A stretch of 64,000 nucleotides of DNA, taken from Cellulophaga lytica DSM 7489. GTDB taxonomy: Bacteria > Bacteroidota > Bacteroidia > Flavobacteriales > Flavobacteriaceae. Numbering within the stretch: the first letter of the stretch is position 1; every line of letters begins with the position of its first letter. This document shows positions 1 to 8,427 of the stretch, piece after piece. The notes below the pieces were generated by a model. It was not told the origin of the DNA, did not search any database, and worked only from the letters and a program-made list of their open reading frames with translations. A program made the translations under genes and the position numbers. The stretch is from assembly GCF_000190595.1 (NCBI RefSeq), contig NC_015167.1:1725501-1789500 (forward strand), read 5' to 3'.

Positions 1-1
1 A

Positions 2-838
2 ATTTTAGAGTATAGTGCAATAGAAGAATACAAGGCGCCTATATTTTCAATTTTAGCACGTTTGCAATTGCATTCTCACATAAAAGTTGGCGCCTATAAA
101 AAATATAAAAAGCAAATTTTAAATGATGCTAAAATTCAGCTTAAAAGACATTTAGGCAAGGACAAGGTAAATGGTATTAGTGGTGTATTTGGCTCAAGAA
201 ATTTTACTTATAACACGTTAGAAGATTATACAATACTACTTTTTCCTTTTCGTAAAGAAAAAGAAGTGCAATGGTTTTATACAAAACTATTGTTAAGTAA
301 TGACGCTGCCGTTAAAACAACCTATGTAGCTTTGTTAGCTAGGTCTAATTCATCTATACCAAATGGTATTTTAGATTCTTTAGCAGCCAAACCTGCAAGC
401 AGAAAATTACTTTTTGATAAGCTTAAAGTTGCTAAAAAATTACAAGTATTTCCTAAAGATTATTACACACAAGAAAGCTTGGGAGAGAGTTTAATTTACC
501 TACGTAACAAGTACAATAGAAATAAGTATACGGTAGATTTTATTAATCAGAAAGATTTGATGTACAAGGGCACTAATTATGTTGGGTATTATTACAAGTT
601 TACACAAAAAACTAGTTATGATGAAACTGAAAAAATATACCTTATAGTTTATCCAAAAAGCAATGAAATTGGTGTACAACCTTTTTATCAAAATAAAGGA
701 AGAAATTTTGAAGATGTTTATAGTCAGGATGAGGTTATAGATATGGTTACAGAAGAGTTTATTTTAAAGGATAGAAAACGTGCAGCAGTATACAGGCCTA
801 ATGCATACAATACGCAATTTGGGTATTACAATTACTAA
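2..838 (+). CDS. C-terminal part of an unrecognised protein (5' end outside window)
   Basis: The reading frame is open from the left edge (codons 2-4 onward), so this is the C-terminal part of a longer protein; the first in-window start-like codon (TTG at 62) is not a convincing start. The visible 278 residues are rich in Lys, Tyr and Asn, with no membrane segment or catalytic motif that I recognise. The N-terminal part of the fragment looks helical; the last 100 residues look like a beta-rich domain with many aromatic residues, ending in a Tyr/Asn-rich tail. It is followed after 22 bases by the DUF1460 gene on the same strand. Function unknown. Confidence 0.7.
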   Translation: MLEYSAIEEYKAPIFSILARLQLHSHIKVGAYKKYKKQILNDAKIQLKRHLGKDKVNGISGVFGSRNFTYNTLEDYTILLFPFRKEKEVQWFYTKLLLSNDAAVKTTYVALLARSNSSIPNGILDSLAAKPASRKLLFDKLKVAKKLQVFPKDYYTQESLGESLIYLRNKYNRNKYTVDFINQKDLMYKGTNYVGYYYKFTQKTSYDETEKIYLIVYPKSNEIGVQPFYQNKGRNFEDVYSQDEVIDMVTEEFILKDRKRAAVYRPNAYNTQFGYYNY

Positions 839-860
839 ACTTTAGTTACTTTTACTAGCT

Positions 861-1706
861 ATGAAAAAACAATTTTTTTTAATATTTATACTTGCAGGTT
901 GTGTATTTTGTAATGCACAACATATTACGTGTTCTCCTAAAGATAGCGTGGCTTTTGCTAATAAAATTAATGAAATAAAATTAGTGAGTAAGGCAACTAC
1001 TTTTGGCGACTCTTTAATTGCTATTGGTAAAACATTTTTAAAAATACCATATGTTGCAAAAACATTAGAAATAGGAGAAAAAGAATCTTTAGTGGTTAAT
1101 CTTCAGGGTTTAGACTGTACCACTTTTGTAGAGAATGTACTTGCTTTTGGGTTAATCTCTAGAGCAGATAGTTTGTATTTTCCTTCATTTACTTCGACCT
1201 TAAAAAAAATTAGATACAGAGATGGTAATTTAGATGGTTATGGGTCTAGGTTACATTATTTTACAGAGTGGATTTCTAACAATGAAACTAAGGGATTGGT
1301 AAAAAATATTACCAATAAAATTGGTGGTAAAATTGTTAAAAAGGAAATTAACTTTATGGGTACACACAGAGATTTATATCCATTTTTAAAAGATGATGCA
1401 AATTATAACACCATATTAAAAACAGAAGTTGCACTTAAACAGAAAGAGTTTTGTGTATTGTCACAAGAAGATATTGCAGCTAACGAACACCTAATACAAT
1501 CTGGAGATATTATTGCGCTAGCAACCTCTATTAATGGTTTAGATGTTACGCATACAGGTATTGCTATACGTGCAGAAGATGGGCGTATACATATGTTGCA
1601 TGCCTCTACAGGATCTATGGAAGTAGAGATTACAAAAATGCCATTAGTAGATTACCTTAAAAACATAAAAAGTAACATTGGTATTATGGTTGCAAGACCA
1701 ATTTAA
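861..1706 (+). CDS. DUF1460 (N-acetylmuramoyl-L-alanine amidase-like) secreted protein
   Basis: The 281-residue protein has an N-terminal signal peptide (Lys2-Lys3, hydrophobic core, cleavage around residue 19 after CNAQ). The motif GLDCTTFVEN near residue 90 carries the likely nucleophilic cysteine, and DVTHTGIA near residue 235 the likely histidine, as in the DUF1460 branch of the NlpC/P60-like papain fold. Family members are exported and are thought to cut peptidoglycan-derived amide bonds. The exact substrate here is inferred. Length is normal for the family. It reads away from the left-edge gene and converges with the AraC gene, with only one base between the two stop codons. Confidence 0.85.
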   Translation: MKKQFFLIFILAGCVFCNAQHITCSPKDSVAFANKINEIKLVSKATTFGDSLIAIGKTFLKIPYVAKTLEIGEKESLVVNLQGLDCTTFVENVLAFGLISRADSLYFPSFTSTLKKIRYRDGNLDGYGSRLHYFTEWISNNETKGLVKNITNKIGGKIVKKEINFMGTHRDLYPFLKDDANYNTILKTEVALKQKEFCVLSQEDIAANEHLIQSGDIIALATSINGLDVTHTGIAIRAEDGRIHMLHASTGSMEVEITKMPLVDYLKNIKSNIGIMVARPI

Positions 1707-1707
1707 A

Positions 1708-2598
1708 TTAGCCGTTAGTTAAAGACATTAAATATTTTTTTGGTGTTGTGCCATATTTCTTTTTAAAAGCAGCTATAAAATGGCTTGCAGTACTGTAACC
1801 TACTTTTAAGCCAACTTCGTTAACATTATGTTGGCCGGTTTCTAGCATTTTACGTGCGTAATCCATTTTGTGCTCAAACAAAAAACTATATACAGAGTCG
1901 CCATAAATTTGTTTAAAACCTTCTTTTAGCTTTTTTAAAGACAAGCCAATTTCATCAGACAATTCTGCTAATGTTGGTGGTTCTGCCATTCTAGCAATAA
2001 TAATTTCTTTGGCTTTTCTAATTCGTTGTACATTATCTTCATCAACCAAAAAAGGACATTGCTCAATATCTGCATCTTCACTTTTGTTAAAATACAAAGC
2101 AATAAGCTCATAAACTTTGCCTTTTATGTATAGGCTTTTTATAGAAGAGTGCAGATTGTAATTCATAATCTGACTTAGAACTATTGCTGTAGCCGGACTC
2201 ACATTTTCCTGTGAGTAGTATTTTTTATCTTGAAAATCTGAACTTAAAAACGGAATGTAATCTGCTTCTTTAGAAAATAATGAATGAAATTTACGAATTG
2301 TCATTACCACAGATACCATCCAAGAGTTAGGGCTTAACTCTAGGTTTAGTGGCAAATCTTTTTGTGTATTGTAAAGTAAAAGAGAGTTTTCTTCAGAAAC
2401 CTCTAAAGCATAGCTACTGTCATTAAAAATAAACTTTCCGTTGCCTTTTAAGCAGTAATGAAACTGTATGAAAGAGCTGTCTATTTCACGTTCAACTTTT
2501 TGATTTTCAATACTATCGTTTTGTATTTTAAGTACATAAAAACCATCTTCAATTAGTACTTCTTCAAATGAACCTTGAGCGGTATTTTTTACTTCCAT
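1708..2598 (-). CDS. AraC family transcriptional regulator (PchR-like)
   Basis: The 296-residue protein has an N-terminal cupin-like sensor half (to about residue 180) and a C-terminal double helix-turn-helix AraC domain (about 190-292), with the typical run AELSDEIGLS and the second-helix region VGYSTASHFIAAFKKKYG. The sensor half, with QFHYCLKG and LLLYNTQKDLPL, resembles the PchR group, which in other bacteria senses ferric siderophores; that ligand is not shown here. The gene is divergent from hemA across 206 bases containing three inverted repeats, so control of the heme operon and of itself is the natural inference. The effector could be iron, heme or a porphyrin. Confidence 0.85.
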   Translation of the reverse strand: MEVKNTAQGSFEEVLIEDGFYVLKIQNDSIENQKVEREIDSSFIQFHYCLKGNGKFIFNDSSYALEVSEENSLLLYNTQKDLPLNLELSPNSWMVSVVMTIRKFHSLFSKEADYIPFLSSDFQDKKYYSQENVSPATAIVLSQIMNYNLHSSIKSLYIKGKVYELIALYFNKSEDADIEQCPFLVDEDNVQRIRKAKEIIIARMAEPPTLAELSDEIGLSLKKLKEGFKQIYGDSVYSFLFEHKMDYARKMLETGQHNVNEVGLKVGYSTASHFIAAFKKKYGTTPKKYLMSLTNG

Positions 2599-2621
2599 TT
2601 TAAATTTTGTTACAGTTTCAC

Positions 2622-2646
2622 TCTATTTAGAAACTTTCTAAATAGA
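2622..2646. promoter_or_regulatory. Perfect 12-bp inverted repeat upstream of araC
   Basis: Two perfect 12-base arms (TCTATTTAGAAA and its complement) flank a single central C. It lies 24-48 bases upstream of the AraC start codon, inside the predicted 5' leader of that gene. It has no T-run, so it is more likely an operator or a leader hairpin than a terminator. Confidence 0.5.
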
Positions 2647-2659
2647 AAAGAGCTATTCA

Positions 2660-2679
2660 TTGTTACCATAACAAATATA
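2660..2679 (-). promoter_or_regulatory. Candidate araC promoter (-7 TATATTTG) overlapping a small palindrome
   Basis: On the minus strand TATATTTG (2679-2672) matches the Bacteroidota -7 consensus TAnnTTTG. It overlaps the inverted repeat TTGTTA-cca-TAACAA (2660-2674). No clear -33 TTG is seen. Transcription would start near 2665 and give a leader of about 65 bases that includes the 2622-2646 palindrome. Confidence 0.4.
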
Positions 2680-2742
2680 AGCATTTAGCCTCTTTTTAGT
2701 GTAAATAAGAGATTAAAAAGCGGTAATCGATACTTATTGTTC

Positions 2743-2773
2743 TTCTAGCGTTATTTTTATTCTAATGCTAGAA
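2743..2773. promoter_or_regulatory. Inverted repeat (11-base arms) over the hemA promoter
   Basis: TTCTAGCGTTA (2743-2753) and TAATGCTAGAA (2763-2773) pair over 10 of 11 positions, the exception being a G-T wobble, with a 9-base spacer. The right arm ends just before the hemA -7 element. The position suggests an operator or activator site; AraC-type proteins more often use direct repeats, so the binding protein is open. Confidence 0.45.
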
Positions 2774-2774
2774 T

Positions 2775-2782
2775 TATTTTTG
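2775..2782 (+). promoter_or_regulatory. Candidate hemA -7 element
   Basis: TATTTTTG matches TAnnTTTG. There is no TTG about 20 bases upstream, where the inverted repeat sits instead, which would fit an activator-dependent promoter. The leader to the hemA ATG would be only about 15 bases. Confidence 0.45.
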
Positions 2783-2804
2783 TAACCGATTTGAAAAATT
2801 CCCA

Positions 2805-4064
2805 ATGAAGAATTATCATATTTCTAAACATAGTTCCTTTTACACCATAGGTCTTAATTATGAAAAGGCAGATGCAGTAGTAAGAGGCAAATTTAGTTTA
2901 GATGAAAAAGCAATGAACACATTGCTAGTAGAGGCGGCAGAAGAAGGTATAGATGGTTTGTTGGTAACCTCTACTTGTAACAGAACAGAATTGCATGGTT
3001 TTGCAAAGCATCCATTTCAATTAATAAAATTGTTGTGTGATAATGCTTCTGGTACTGTAGAAGAGTTTCAGGAAGTAGCATATGTATATAAAAATAACGA
3101 TGCTATTAGCCATTTATTTAAAGTTGGTACAGGTTTAGACAGTCAAATTCTAGGAGATTTTGAAATTATAAGTCAGCTTAAGCAAAGTTTTGTTCGTTCT
3201 AAAAAACACAATTTAGCAAACCCTTTTATAGAGCGCTTATGTAATGCGGTTATACAGGCAAGTAAGCGTATTAAAAACGAAACAGAAATATCTAGCGGAG
3301 CAACATCTGTAGCTTTTGCATCTGTACAATACATTATTAAAAACGTACCTAATATATCAGAAAAGAATATTTTACTTTTTGGAACAGGTAAAATAGGGCG
3401 TAATACGTGTGAAAACTTAATAAAACACACACAAAACTCACACATTACTTTAATTAATAGAACTAAAGACAAGGCAGAGAAAGTTGCTGGTAAGTTTAAT
3501 TTGGTGGTTAAAGATTATGGAGATTTACAGGCAGAAATTAGAAATACAGATGTATTAATAGTTGCCACTGGTGCTGCACAACCAACCATTTCTAAAGAGT
3601 TAATTTATACAAAAAAACCACTATTAATTTTAGATCTTTCTATACCTAAAAATGTGGCAGATAATGTAGAGGAGTTAGATAATGTGTCGCTTATTCATTT
3701 AGATCATTTATCTCAAATGACTGATGAAACTTTAGAAAAAAGAAAGCAGTTTATACCACAAGCAGAAGCCATTAATGATGAAATTAAAACCGAGTTTATA
3801 AAGTGGTTAGAGACCCGCAAATTTGCTCCGGTAATTAAGGCATTAAAGCAAAAGCTAAATACTATTAAAGAAGAAGAGCTAGATTTTCATAGCAAAAAGG
3901 CTGCTAACTTTAACTTAGAAGAGGCAGATATTATAACAGACCGTATTATACAGAAAATTACAAAGCAGTTTGCCAATCACTTAAAAGATGAAAATACAGA
4001 CGCTAACAATAGTTTAGACTTAATACAGAAAGTTTTTCAATTAGAAGTGAATACAACAAAATGA
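2805..4064 (+). CDS. hemA: Glutamyl-tRNA reductase
   Basis: Reduces glutamyl-tRNA(Glu) to glutamate-1-semialdehyde with NADPH, the first committed step of the C5 route to 5-aminolevulinate. The catalytic cysteine is in TSTCNRTEL (Cys58); GLDSQILGD (110-118) is the conserved linker, and GTGKIG (193-198) starts the NADPH-binding Rossmann domain; the C-terminal helical dimerisation domain ends at 419, normal for the family. First gene of the hem operon: it overlaps hemCD by 4 bases (ATGA), implying translational coupling. The divergent AraC gene and the inverted repeats upstream point to regulation at this step. The semialdehyde aminotransferase gene hemL is not in the window. Confidence 0.97.
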   Translation: MKNYHISKHSSFYTIGLNYEKADAVVRGKFSLDEKAMNTLLVEAAEEGIDGLLVTSTCNRTELHGFAKHPFQLIKLLCDNASGTVEEFQEVAYVYKNNDAISHLFKVGTGLDSQILGDFEIISQLKQSFVRSKKHNLANPFIERLCNAVIQASKRIKNETEISSGATSVAFASVQYIIKNVPNISEKNILLFGTGKIGRNTCENLIKHTQNSHITLINRTKDKAEKVAGKFNLVVKDYGDLQAEIRNTDVLIVATGAAQPTISKELIYTKKPLLILDLSIPKNVADNVEELDNVSLIHLDHLSQMTDETLEKRKQFIPQAEAINDEIKTEFIKWLETRKFAPVIKALKQKLNTIKEEELDFHSKKAANFNLEEADIITDRIIQKITKQFANHLKDENTDANNSLDLIQKVFQLEVNTTK

Positions 4065-5638
4065 GCAAAATAATACGCATTGGTACCAGAGATAGTGAAC
4101 TTGCATTGTATCAGGCAAACAGAGTTAAGTCAGAATTAGAAACCCTAGGATTTAAAACTAAAATAGTAGCTGTTAAATCTGCAGGAGATTTAGAGTTAGA
4201 TAAACCTTTGTACGAGCTTGGTATTACGGGTATTTTTACTAGAACCCTAGATATAGCAATGCTTAAAGGAGAAATAGATATTGCAGTACACTCTTTAAAA
4301 GATGTGCCAACTGTTTTGCCTAAAGGTATTGTACAAGCAGCTGTTTTAGAACGTGGTAATGTTAAAGACACTTTGGTATATAAAAATAACGAAGAGTTTT
4401 TAGGTGCCCGTGATGGTGTTATTGCTACCAGTAGTTTGCGCCGTAAAGCACAATGGCTAAACCGTTACCCAACTCATAAGGTAGAAGATATACGTGGTAA
4501 TGTAAATACACGTTTGCAAAAATTAGAAGATTCTGAAACATGGAACGGAGCAATATTTGCTGCCGCTGGTATTGGTAGATTAAATTTACGACCAGAGGAA
4601 GCTGTTAATTTAGATTGGATGATTCCTGCGCCAGGACAAGGTGCAATAATGGTTACAGCAAAAGAAGACGAAGAAGAAATTTTAGCTATTTGTGAAGAAA
4701 TAAACCATAGAGAAACTGAAATTTGTACAACAATAGAACGTACTTTTTTAAATAGGTTAGAGGGTGGTTGTACTGCTCCAATTGGTGCTTTGGCATACAT
4801 AAAAAGCGAACAAGTAATTTTTAGAGCCGTATTACTAAGTCCAGATGGAACTAAGAAAATAGAGGTAGACAGACTTGTAAAATTAGGCGATCATAATAAC
4901 TTGGCAATAGAAGCTGCAGAACACGTTTTAGAACGTGGTGGTAAGTATATTATGGAAGGTTTACACAGTGCTAATAAAGAAACCACTGTTTTTTCTACCA
5001 AATTGTTAACTAATGACCAAAAAGATAGGTTAGCAAATGGTATTGCTGCAGAAAGTAGTGATTTTATAAAAATTAGTTCTAACAGAATACCACCAAGAGT
5101 ATTTAAAAAAGAGATTGAAAATGTAGTTTTTACTAGTAAAAATGCAGTAGAATCTGTACTAACTAATTACGCAGGGTCAGAGCTTCAGTTTAATAATATT
5201 TACTGTGTAGGTCGTAAAACCAGACGTTTTATAAAAAACAATATTGGTCCGGTTGCACATTTTGAAAAAAGAGCAAAAGAATTAGCAGAGTATTTAGTAG
5301 CTAATTTAGCGGTAAAAGAAATAACCTATTTTTCTGGTAATTTAAGGTTAGATGATATGCCTTCTATTTTAGAAAAAAATGATATTAAAGTTAATGAAAT
5401 AGAAGCTTACCAAACAAAGTTTGATGCCAAAAAGGTGCCAAGCACTGTAGAGGCTGTATTGTTTTACAGTCCGTCTGGTATAGAAAGCTTTTTAAAAGAA
5501 AATAAAGCCAATGCAATTGCTTTTTGTATAGGAGATACAACAGCAGCAGAGGCAAAAAAACATTTTGCAGATGTTAGAGTAGCAAAACTACCAACTGTAG
5601 AAAGTGTTATAGATTTAGTAAACGAGCATTATAAATAG
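4061..5638 (+). CDS. hemCD: Fused porphobilinogen deaminase / uroporphyrinogen-III synthase
   Basis: Residues 1 to about 300 are HemC: IGTRDSELAL at the N-terminus, the conserved HSLKDVPT (77-84), SSLRRKAQ (124-131), and EGGCTAPIGA, whose Cys237 should carry the dipyrromethane cofactor. Residues from about 305 to 525 are HemD-like, with the weakly conserved two-lobed pattern FTSKNAVESV and FYSPSGIESF. One polypeptide would thus turn porphobilinogen into hydroxymethylbilane and then uroporphyrinogen III. The reading frame runs without a break through the junction, so this is a fusion and not an annotation error caused by a frameshift. Starts inside the hemA stop region (4-base overlap). Confidence 0.95.
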   Translation: MSKIIRIGTRDSELALYQANRVKSELETLGFKTKIVAVKSAGDLELDKPLYELGITGIFTRTLDIAMLKGEIDIAVHSLKDVPTVLPKGIVQAAVLERGNVKDTLVYKNNEEFLGARDGVIATSSLRRKAQWLNRYPTHKVEDIRGNVNTRLQKLEDSETWNGAIFAAAGIGRLNLRPEEAVNLDWMIPAPGQGAIMVTAKEDEEEILAICEEINHRETEICTTIERTFLNRLEGGCTAPIGALAYIKSEQVIFRAVLLSPDGTKKIEVDRLVKLGDHNNLAIEAAEHVLERGGKYIMEGLHSANKETTVFSTKLLTNDQKDRLANGIAAESSDFIKISSNRIPPRVFKKEIENVVFTSKNAVESVLTNYAGSELQFNNIYCVGRKTRRFIKNNIGPVAHFEKRAKELAEYLVANLAVKEITYFSGNLRLDDMPSILEKNDIKVNEIEAYQTKFDAKKVPSTVEAVLFYSPSGIESFLKENKANAIAFCIGDTTAAEAKKHFADVRVAKLPTVESVIDLVNEHYK

Positions 5639-5685
5639 TTTTTAGCTTTTGTTTATTAAAAAATATAGTTTAAGTTAAATAAATT

Positions 5686-5715
5686 CCTTCTCCTGCGGAG
5701 AGGGCTAGGGAGAGG
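5686..5715 (+). repeat. Short palindromic repeat-like element before hemE
   Basis: A GC- and purine-rich 30-base segment (CTCC-tgc-GGAG palindrome at 5690-5700, then two GGGAGAGG-like units) stands out from the surrounding AT-rich sequence. It resembles dispersed intergenic palindromes of the CTCTCC...GGAGAGG type seen in many bacterial genomes. Only one copy is in this window. Its end lies two bases before the hemE ATG, so it also supplies an unusually purine-rich ribosome-binding region. Confidence 0.45.
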
Positions 5716-5717
5716 AT

Positions 5718-6746
5718 ATGATAAAAAACGATTTATTTTTAAGAGCCTTAAAAGGTGAAACCGTAGACAGACCACCAGTTTGGATGATGCGTCAGGCAGG
5801 TAGATACTTGCCAGAGTTTATGGAAATAAAGAAAAAATACGATTTCTTTACGCGTTGCCAAACACCAGAGTTGGCATCAGAAATAACAGTGCAACCTATA
5901 CGTAGATATGGTATGGATGCTGCTATTTTATTTTCTGATATTTTGGTTATTCCACAGGCAATGAATATAGAGGTTGAAATGAAACCTAATTTTGGGCCTT
6001 ATTTGCCAAACCCTATTCGTACTTCTAAAGATTTAGAATCTGTTATTGTACCAGACATAAACAGCACACTTGGTTATGTTATGGATGCTATTAAAATGAC
6101 AAAAGAGAAGTTAAATGATGATATTCCTTTAATTGGTTTTGCAGGTTCTCCTTGGACAATTTTATGTTACTGCGTACAAGGGCAAGGTAGTAAAACGTTT
6201 GATAAGGCAAAGGAATTTTGTTTTACCAACCCGGTTGCAGCTCATCAATTATTGCAAAAAATTACAGATACTACAATAGCTTACCTTAAAGAAAAAGTTA
6301 AGGCTGGTGTTAACGCTGTTCAGGTGTTTGACTCTTGGGGAGGTATGTTATCACCAACAGATTATCAAGAGTTTTCTTGGCAGTACATACAGCAAATTAT
6401 AGATGCCTTAAAAGATGAAGCTCCGGTTATAGCTTTTGGTAAAGGATGTTGGTTTGCATTGGGTGATATGGCTAAATCTGGTGCATCTGCATTAGGTGTA
6501 GACTGGACTTGTTCTGCACGTAATGCACGTTACTTAACAGGAGGTAATATTACATTACAAGGTAATTTTGATCCGTCTAGGTTATTATCTCCACCAGAAG
6601 ATATTAAAAAAATGGTGCACCAAATGATAAATGAGTTTGGTAAGGATAAGTATATAGTAAACCTTGGTCACGGTATTTTGCCAAACATACCGTTAGAAAA
6701 TGCAAAAGCATTTATAGACGCTGTAAAAGAGTATAAAGCTAATTAG
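5718..6746 (+). CDS. hemE: Uroporphyrinogen decarboxylase
   Basis: Converts uroporphyrinogen III to coproporphyrinogen III by removing four carboxyl groups. The N-terminal signature [17 protein letters not shown] (18-34) includes the substrate-binding arginines Arg25 and Arg29; [13 protein letters not shown] carries the conserved aspartate, and [10 protein letters not shown] and [11 protein letters not shown] are also family signatures. At 342 residues it is full length. It is 79 bases downstream of hemCD, with the palindromic element in between, and its TAG stop overlaps the GTG start of the next gene by one base. Confidence 0.97.
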   Translation: MIKNDLFLRALKGETVDRPPVWMMRQAGRYLPEFMEIKKKYDFFTRCQTPELASEITVQPIRRYGMDAAILFSDILVIPQAMNIEVEMKPNFGPYLPNPIRTSKDLESVIVPDINSTLGYVMDAIKMTKEKLNDDIPLIGFAGSPWTILCYCVQGQGSKTFDKAKEFCFTNPVAAHQLLQKITDTTIAYLKEKVKAGVNAVQVFDSWGGMLSPTDYQEFSWQYIQQIIDALKDEAPVIAFGKGCWFALGDMAKSGASALGVDWTCSARNARYLTGGNITLQGNFDPSRLLSPPEDIKKMVHQMINEFGKDKYIVNLGHGILPNIPLENAKAFIDAVKEYKAN

Positions 6747-7234
6747 TGAAAGTCTGGACCAGAATAAAAAGTTTAAGTGTAAGACAGTTTTTTAAACTGT
6801 CTTTGCTGTTTTTAAGACATCCGTTATTATTGGTTCCTAGTATAAAAGCAACAAAACAAACATTTGCTCTTTGCAATACCTACTATCCAGGTGGGCACGG
6901 TAAAAGTAATAAAGGTAATGCGTTTAGACACGCAGTGTGGAATGCTCTATTGTGTACTTACTCACTAAAACGCACAAAAAGCAAGCAAAAAAGTGTGTTT
7001 TGGGCTCAAAAAGTAACCGATTTGTATGAAAAAGTTACTAATAATAATGAGTTAGATGAACTAATGGACCTACAGAACAATGCTGTTGGTAGACTTTATT
7101 TTTTTAATTATGCAGACAAAAAGGAATCGGAATTAATAAACTTTATTTTTGAAAAAAGTAAGGTAGCCGAAAAAATTGCAAATGCAAAAGACATAAAACT
7201 ATATCCTGCAAATATGGTATATATTGTATCTTAG
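6746..7234 (+). CDS. DUF6973-like protein
   Basis: A 162-residue soluble-looking protein with a basic N-terminus and one moderately hydrophobic stretch (about 15-35). The core motif GKSNKGNAFRHAVWNALLC near residues 52-70, followed by DLQNNAVGR, contains conserved His, Asn and Arg residues typical of the DUF6973 group as I remember it; no biochemical role is known to me. The start is GTG, overlapping the hemE stop by one base (TAGTG), so translation is probably coupled to hemE. Its place in the heme operon hints at a link with porphyrin handling, but that is only context. Confidence 0.7.
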   Translation: MKVWTRIKSLSVRQFFKLSLLFLRHPLLLVPSIKATKQTFALCNTYYPGGHGKSNKGNAFRHAVWNALLCTYSLKRTKSKQKSVFWAQKVTDLYEKVTNNNELDELMDLQNNAVGRLYFFNYADKKESELINFIFEKSKVAEKIANAKDIKLYPANMVYIVS

Positions 7235-7260
7235 TTTTTAAGAATTTTAAAACATAACAA

Positions 7261-8016
7261 ATGCTCAAAAATATCTTAAAAGGAATAAAAGCCTATGCTG
7301 GTACTTTTGCTTTAATTTCTAAGCTAAAACTTTGGAAATATTTTCTTGTTCCTGTACTAATTAGCGTATTAACAGCAGCAATAATTGTTTTGTTAGCTAT
7401 TTGGTTGTCTGGTAGTATTGGTGGTTTTATAGCACAAATCTGGATTTGGGATTGGGGCAAAGAGGCCTTTACTGCAGTTTCTAACTTTATAGGCGCAACA
7501 GTAATTGTTGTAATAGGTTTATTGTTATACAAACACATTGTAATGGCATTATCTGCACCTTTTATGAGTCCTGTATCAGAAAAAATAGAGGCACATTTAA
7601 CAGGTATACCGGCACATAGCCATACAAACACTACTTTTAGTGAGCAATTATGGCGTGGTATACGCATAAATGTAAGAAACTTAGCTAAAGAAATTTTATT
7701 TACAATACCAATTCTATTACTTGGTTTTATACCAGTAATTGGGGTAGTCTCTACAGTGTTACTGTTTTTAATGCAAGCATATTACGCAGGTTTTGGTAAT
7801 ATGGACTATACTTTAGAACGCCATTTTAACTACAAAGAGAGTGTTGCTTTTGTTAAAAAAAATAGAGGTTTAGCTATAGGTAATGGTATTGTTTTTATGC
7901 TGTTTTTGTTTGTACCATTAGTAGGTATTATTCTTGTTTTGCCTTTGTCTGTTACTGCTGCAACATTAAAAACAGTAGAAATTTTAAAGAAAGATACTTT
8001 AACTATTAAAAAATAA
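7261..8016 (+). CDS. EI24 / CysZ-like membrane protein
   Basis: A 251-residue integral membrane protein. Hydrophobic segments lie near 25-50, 68-98, 140-165 and 205-240, the pattern of the EI24 domain family, whose bacterial member CysZ is involved in sulfate uptake. The segment between TM2 and TM3 carries several histidines (HLTGIPAHSHTN). The gene sits in the hem operon between hemE and hemF, not near sulfur genes, so sulfate transport should not be assumed. It is followed after 5 bases by the CHMI-like gene. Confidence 0.75.
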   Translation: MLKNILKGIKAYAGTFALISKLKLWKYFLVPVLISVLTAAIIVLLAIWLSGSIGGFIAQIWIWDWGKEAFTAVSNFIGATVIVVIGLLLYKHIVMALSAPFMSPVSEKIEAHLTGIPAHSHTNTTFSEQLWRGIRINVRNLAKEILFTIPILLLGFIPVIGVVSTVLLFLMQAYYAGFGNMDYTLERHFNYKESVAFVKKNRGLAIGNGIVFMLFLFVPLVGIILVLPLSVTAATLKTVEILKKDTLTIKK

Positions 8017-8021
8017 TTAGT

Positions 8022-8369
8022 ATGCCACACTTTGTTATAGATTGTTCTAGTGATATTTTAAAACTGCAAAATCCAGCGGAGGTTTTACAATCAATACACG
8101 CTGTAGCAGTAGCTTCTAATTTATTTGATGAAGCAGATATAAAAGTACGTTTAAACCCTTTTGCAGAGCACTATTTGGTAGGAGGTGAGCAAAAACCTTT
8201 TATTCACGTTTTTGCTAACATTATGGAGGGTAGAACTAAGGAGCAAAAAGCAAATTTATCAAAAGAAATAACACGTAAATTAAGCCAGTTATTCCCAGAA
8301 ATCCCTTTTATAGCTATTAATATTAGAGATTTTGAAAAGGAAACTTATTACAATAAATCAATGATTTAA
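8022..8369 (+). CDS. 5-carboxymethyl-2-hydroxymuconate isomerase-like tautomerase
   Basis: The 115-residue protein begins Met-Pro-His-Phe; after Met removal Pro would be the N-terminal catalytic base of the tautomerase superfamily. The pattern and length fit the CHMI family (homoprotocatechuate breakdown), with motifs such as HVFANIMEGR and the C-terminal FEKETYYNK. No other homoprotocatechuate gene is nearby, so the true substrate in this heme-gene context is unknown. It lies 5 bases downstream of the EI24-like gene and is surely co-transcribed with it. Confidence 0.75.
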   Translation: MPHFVIDCSSDILKLQNPAEVLQSIHAVAVASNLFDEADIKVRLNPFAEHYLVGGEQKPFIHVFANIMEGRTKEQKANLSKEITRKLSQLFPEIPFIAINIRDFEKETYYNKSMI

Positions 8370-8427
8370 AATAGTATGGTTTTAAGAGATATGCTTTGTT
8401 TAGATAAATGCACTTATAAAATAATAA

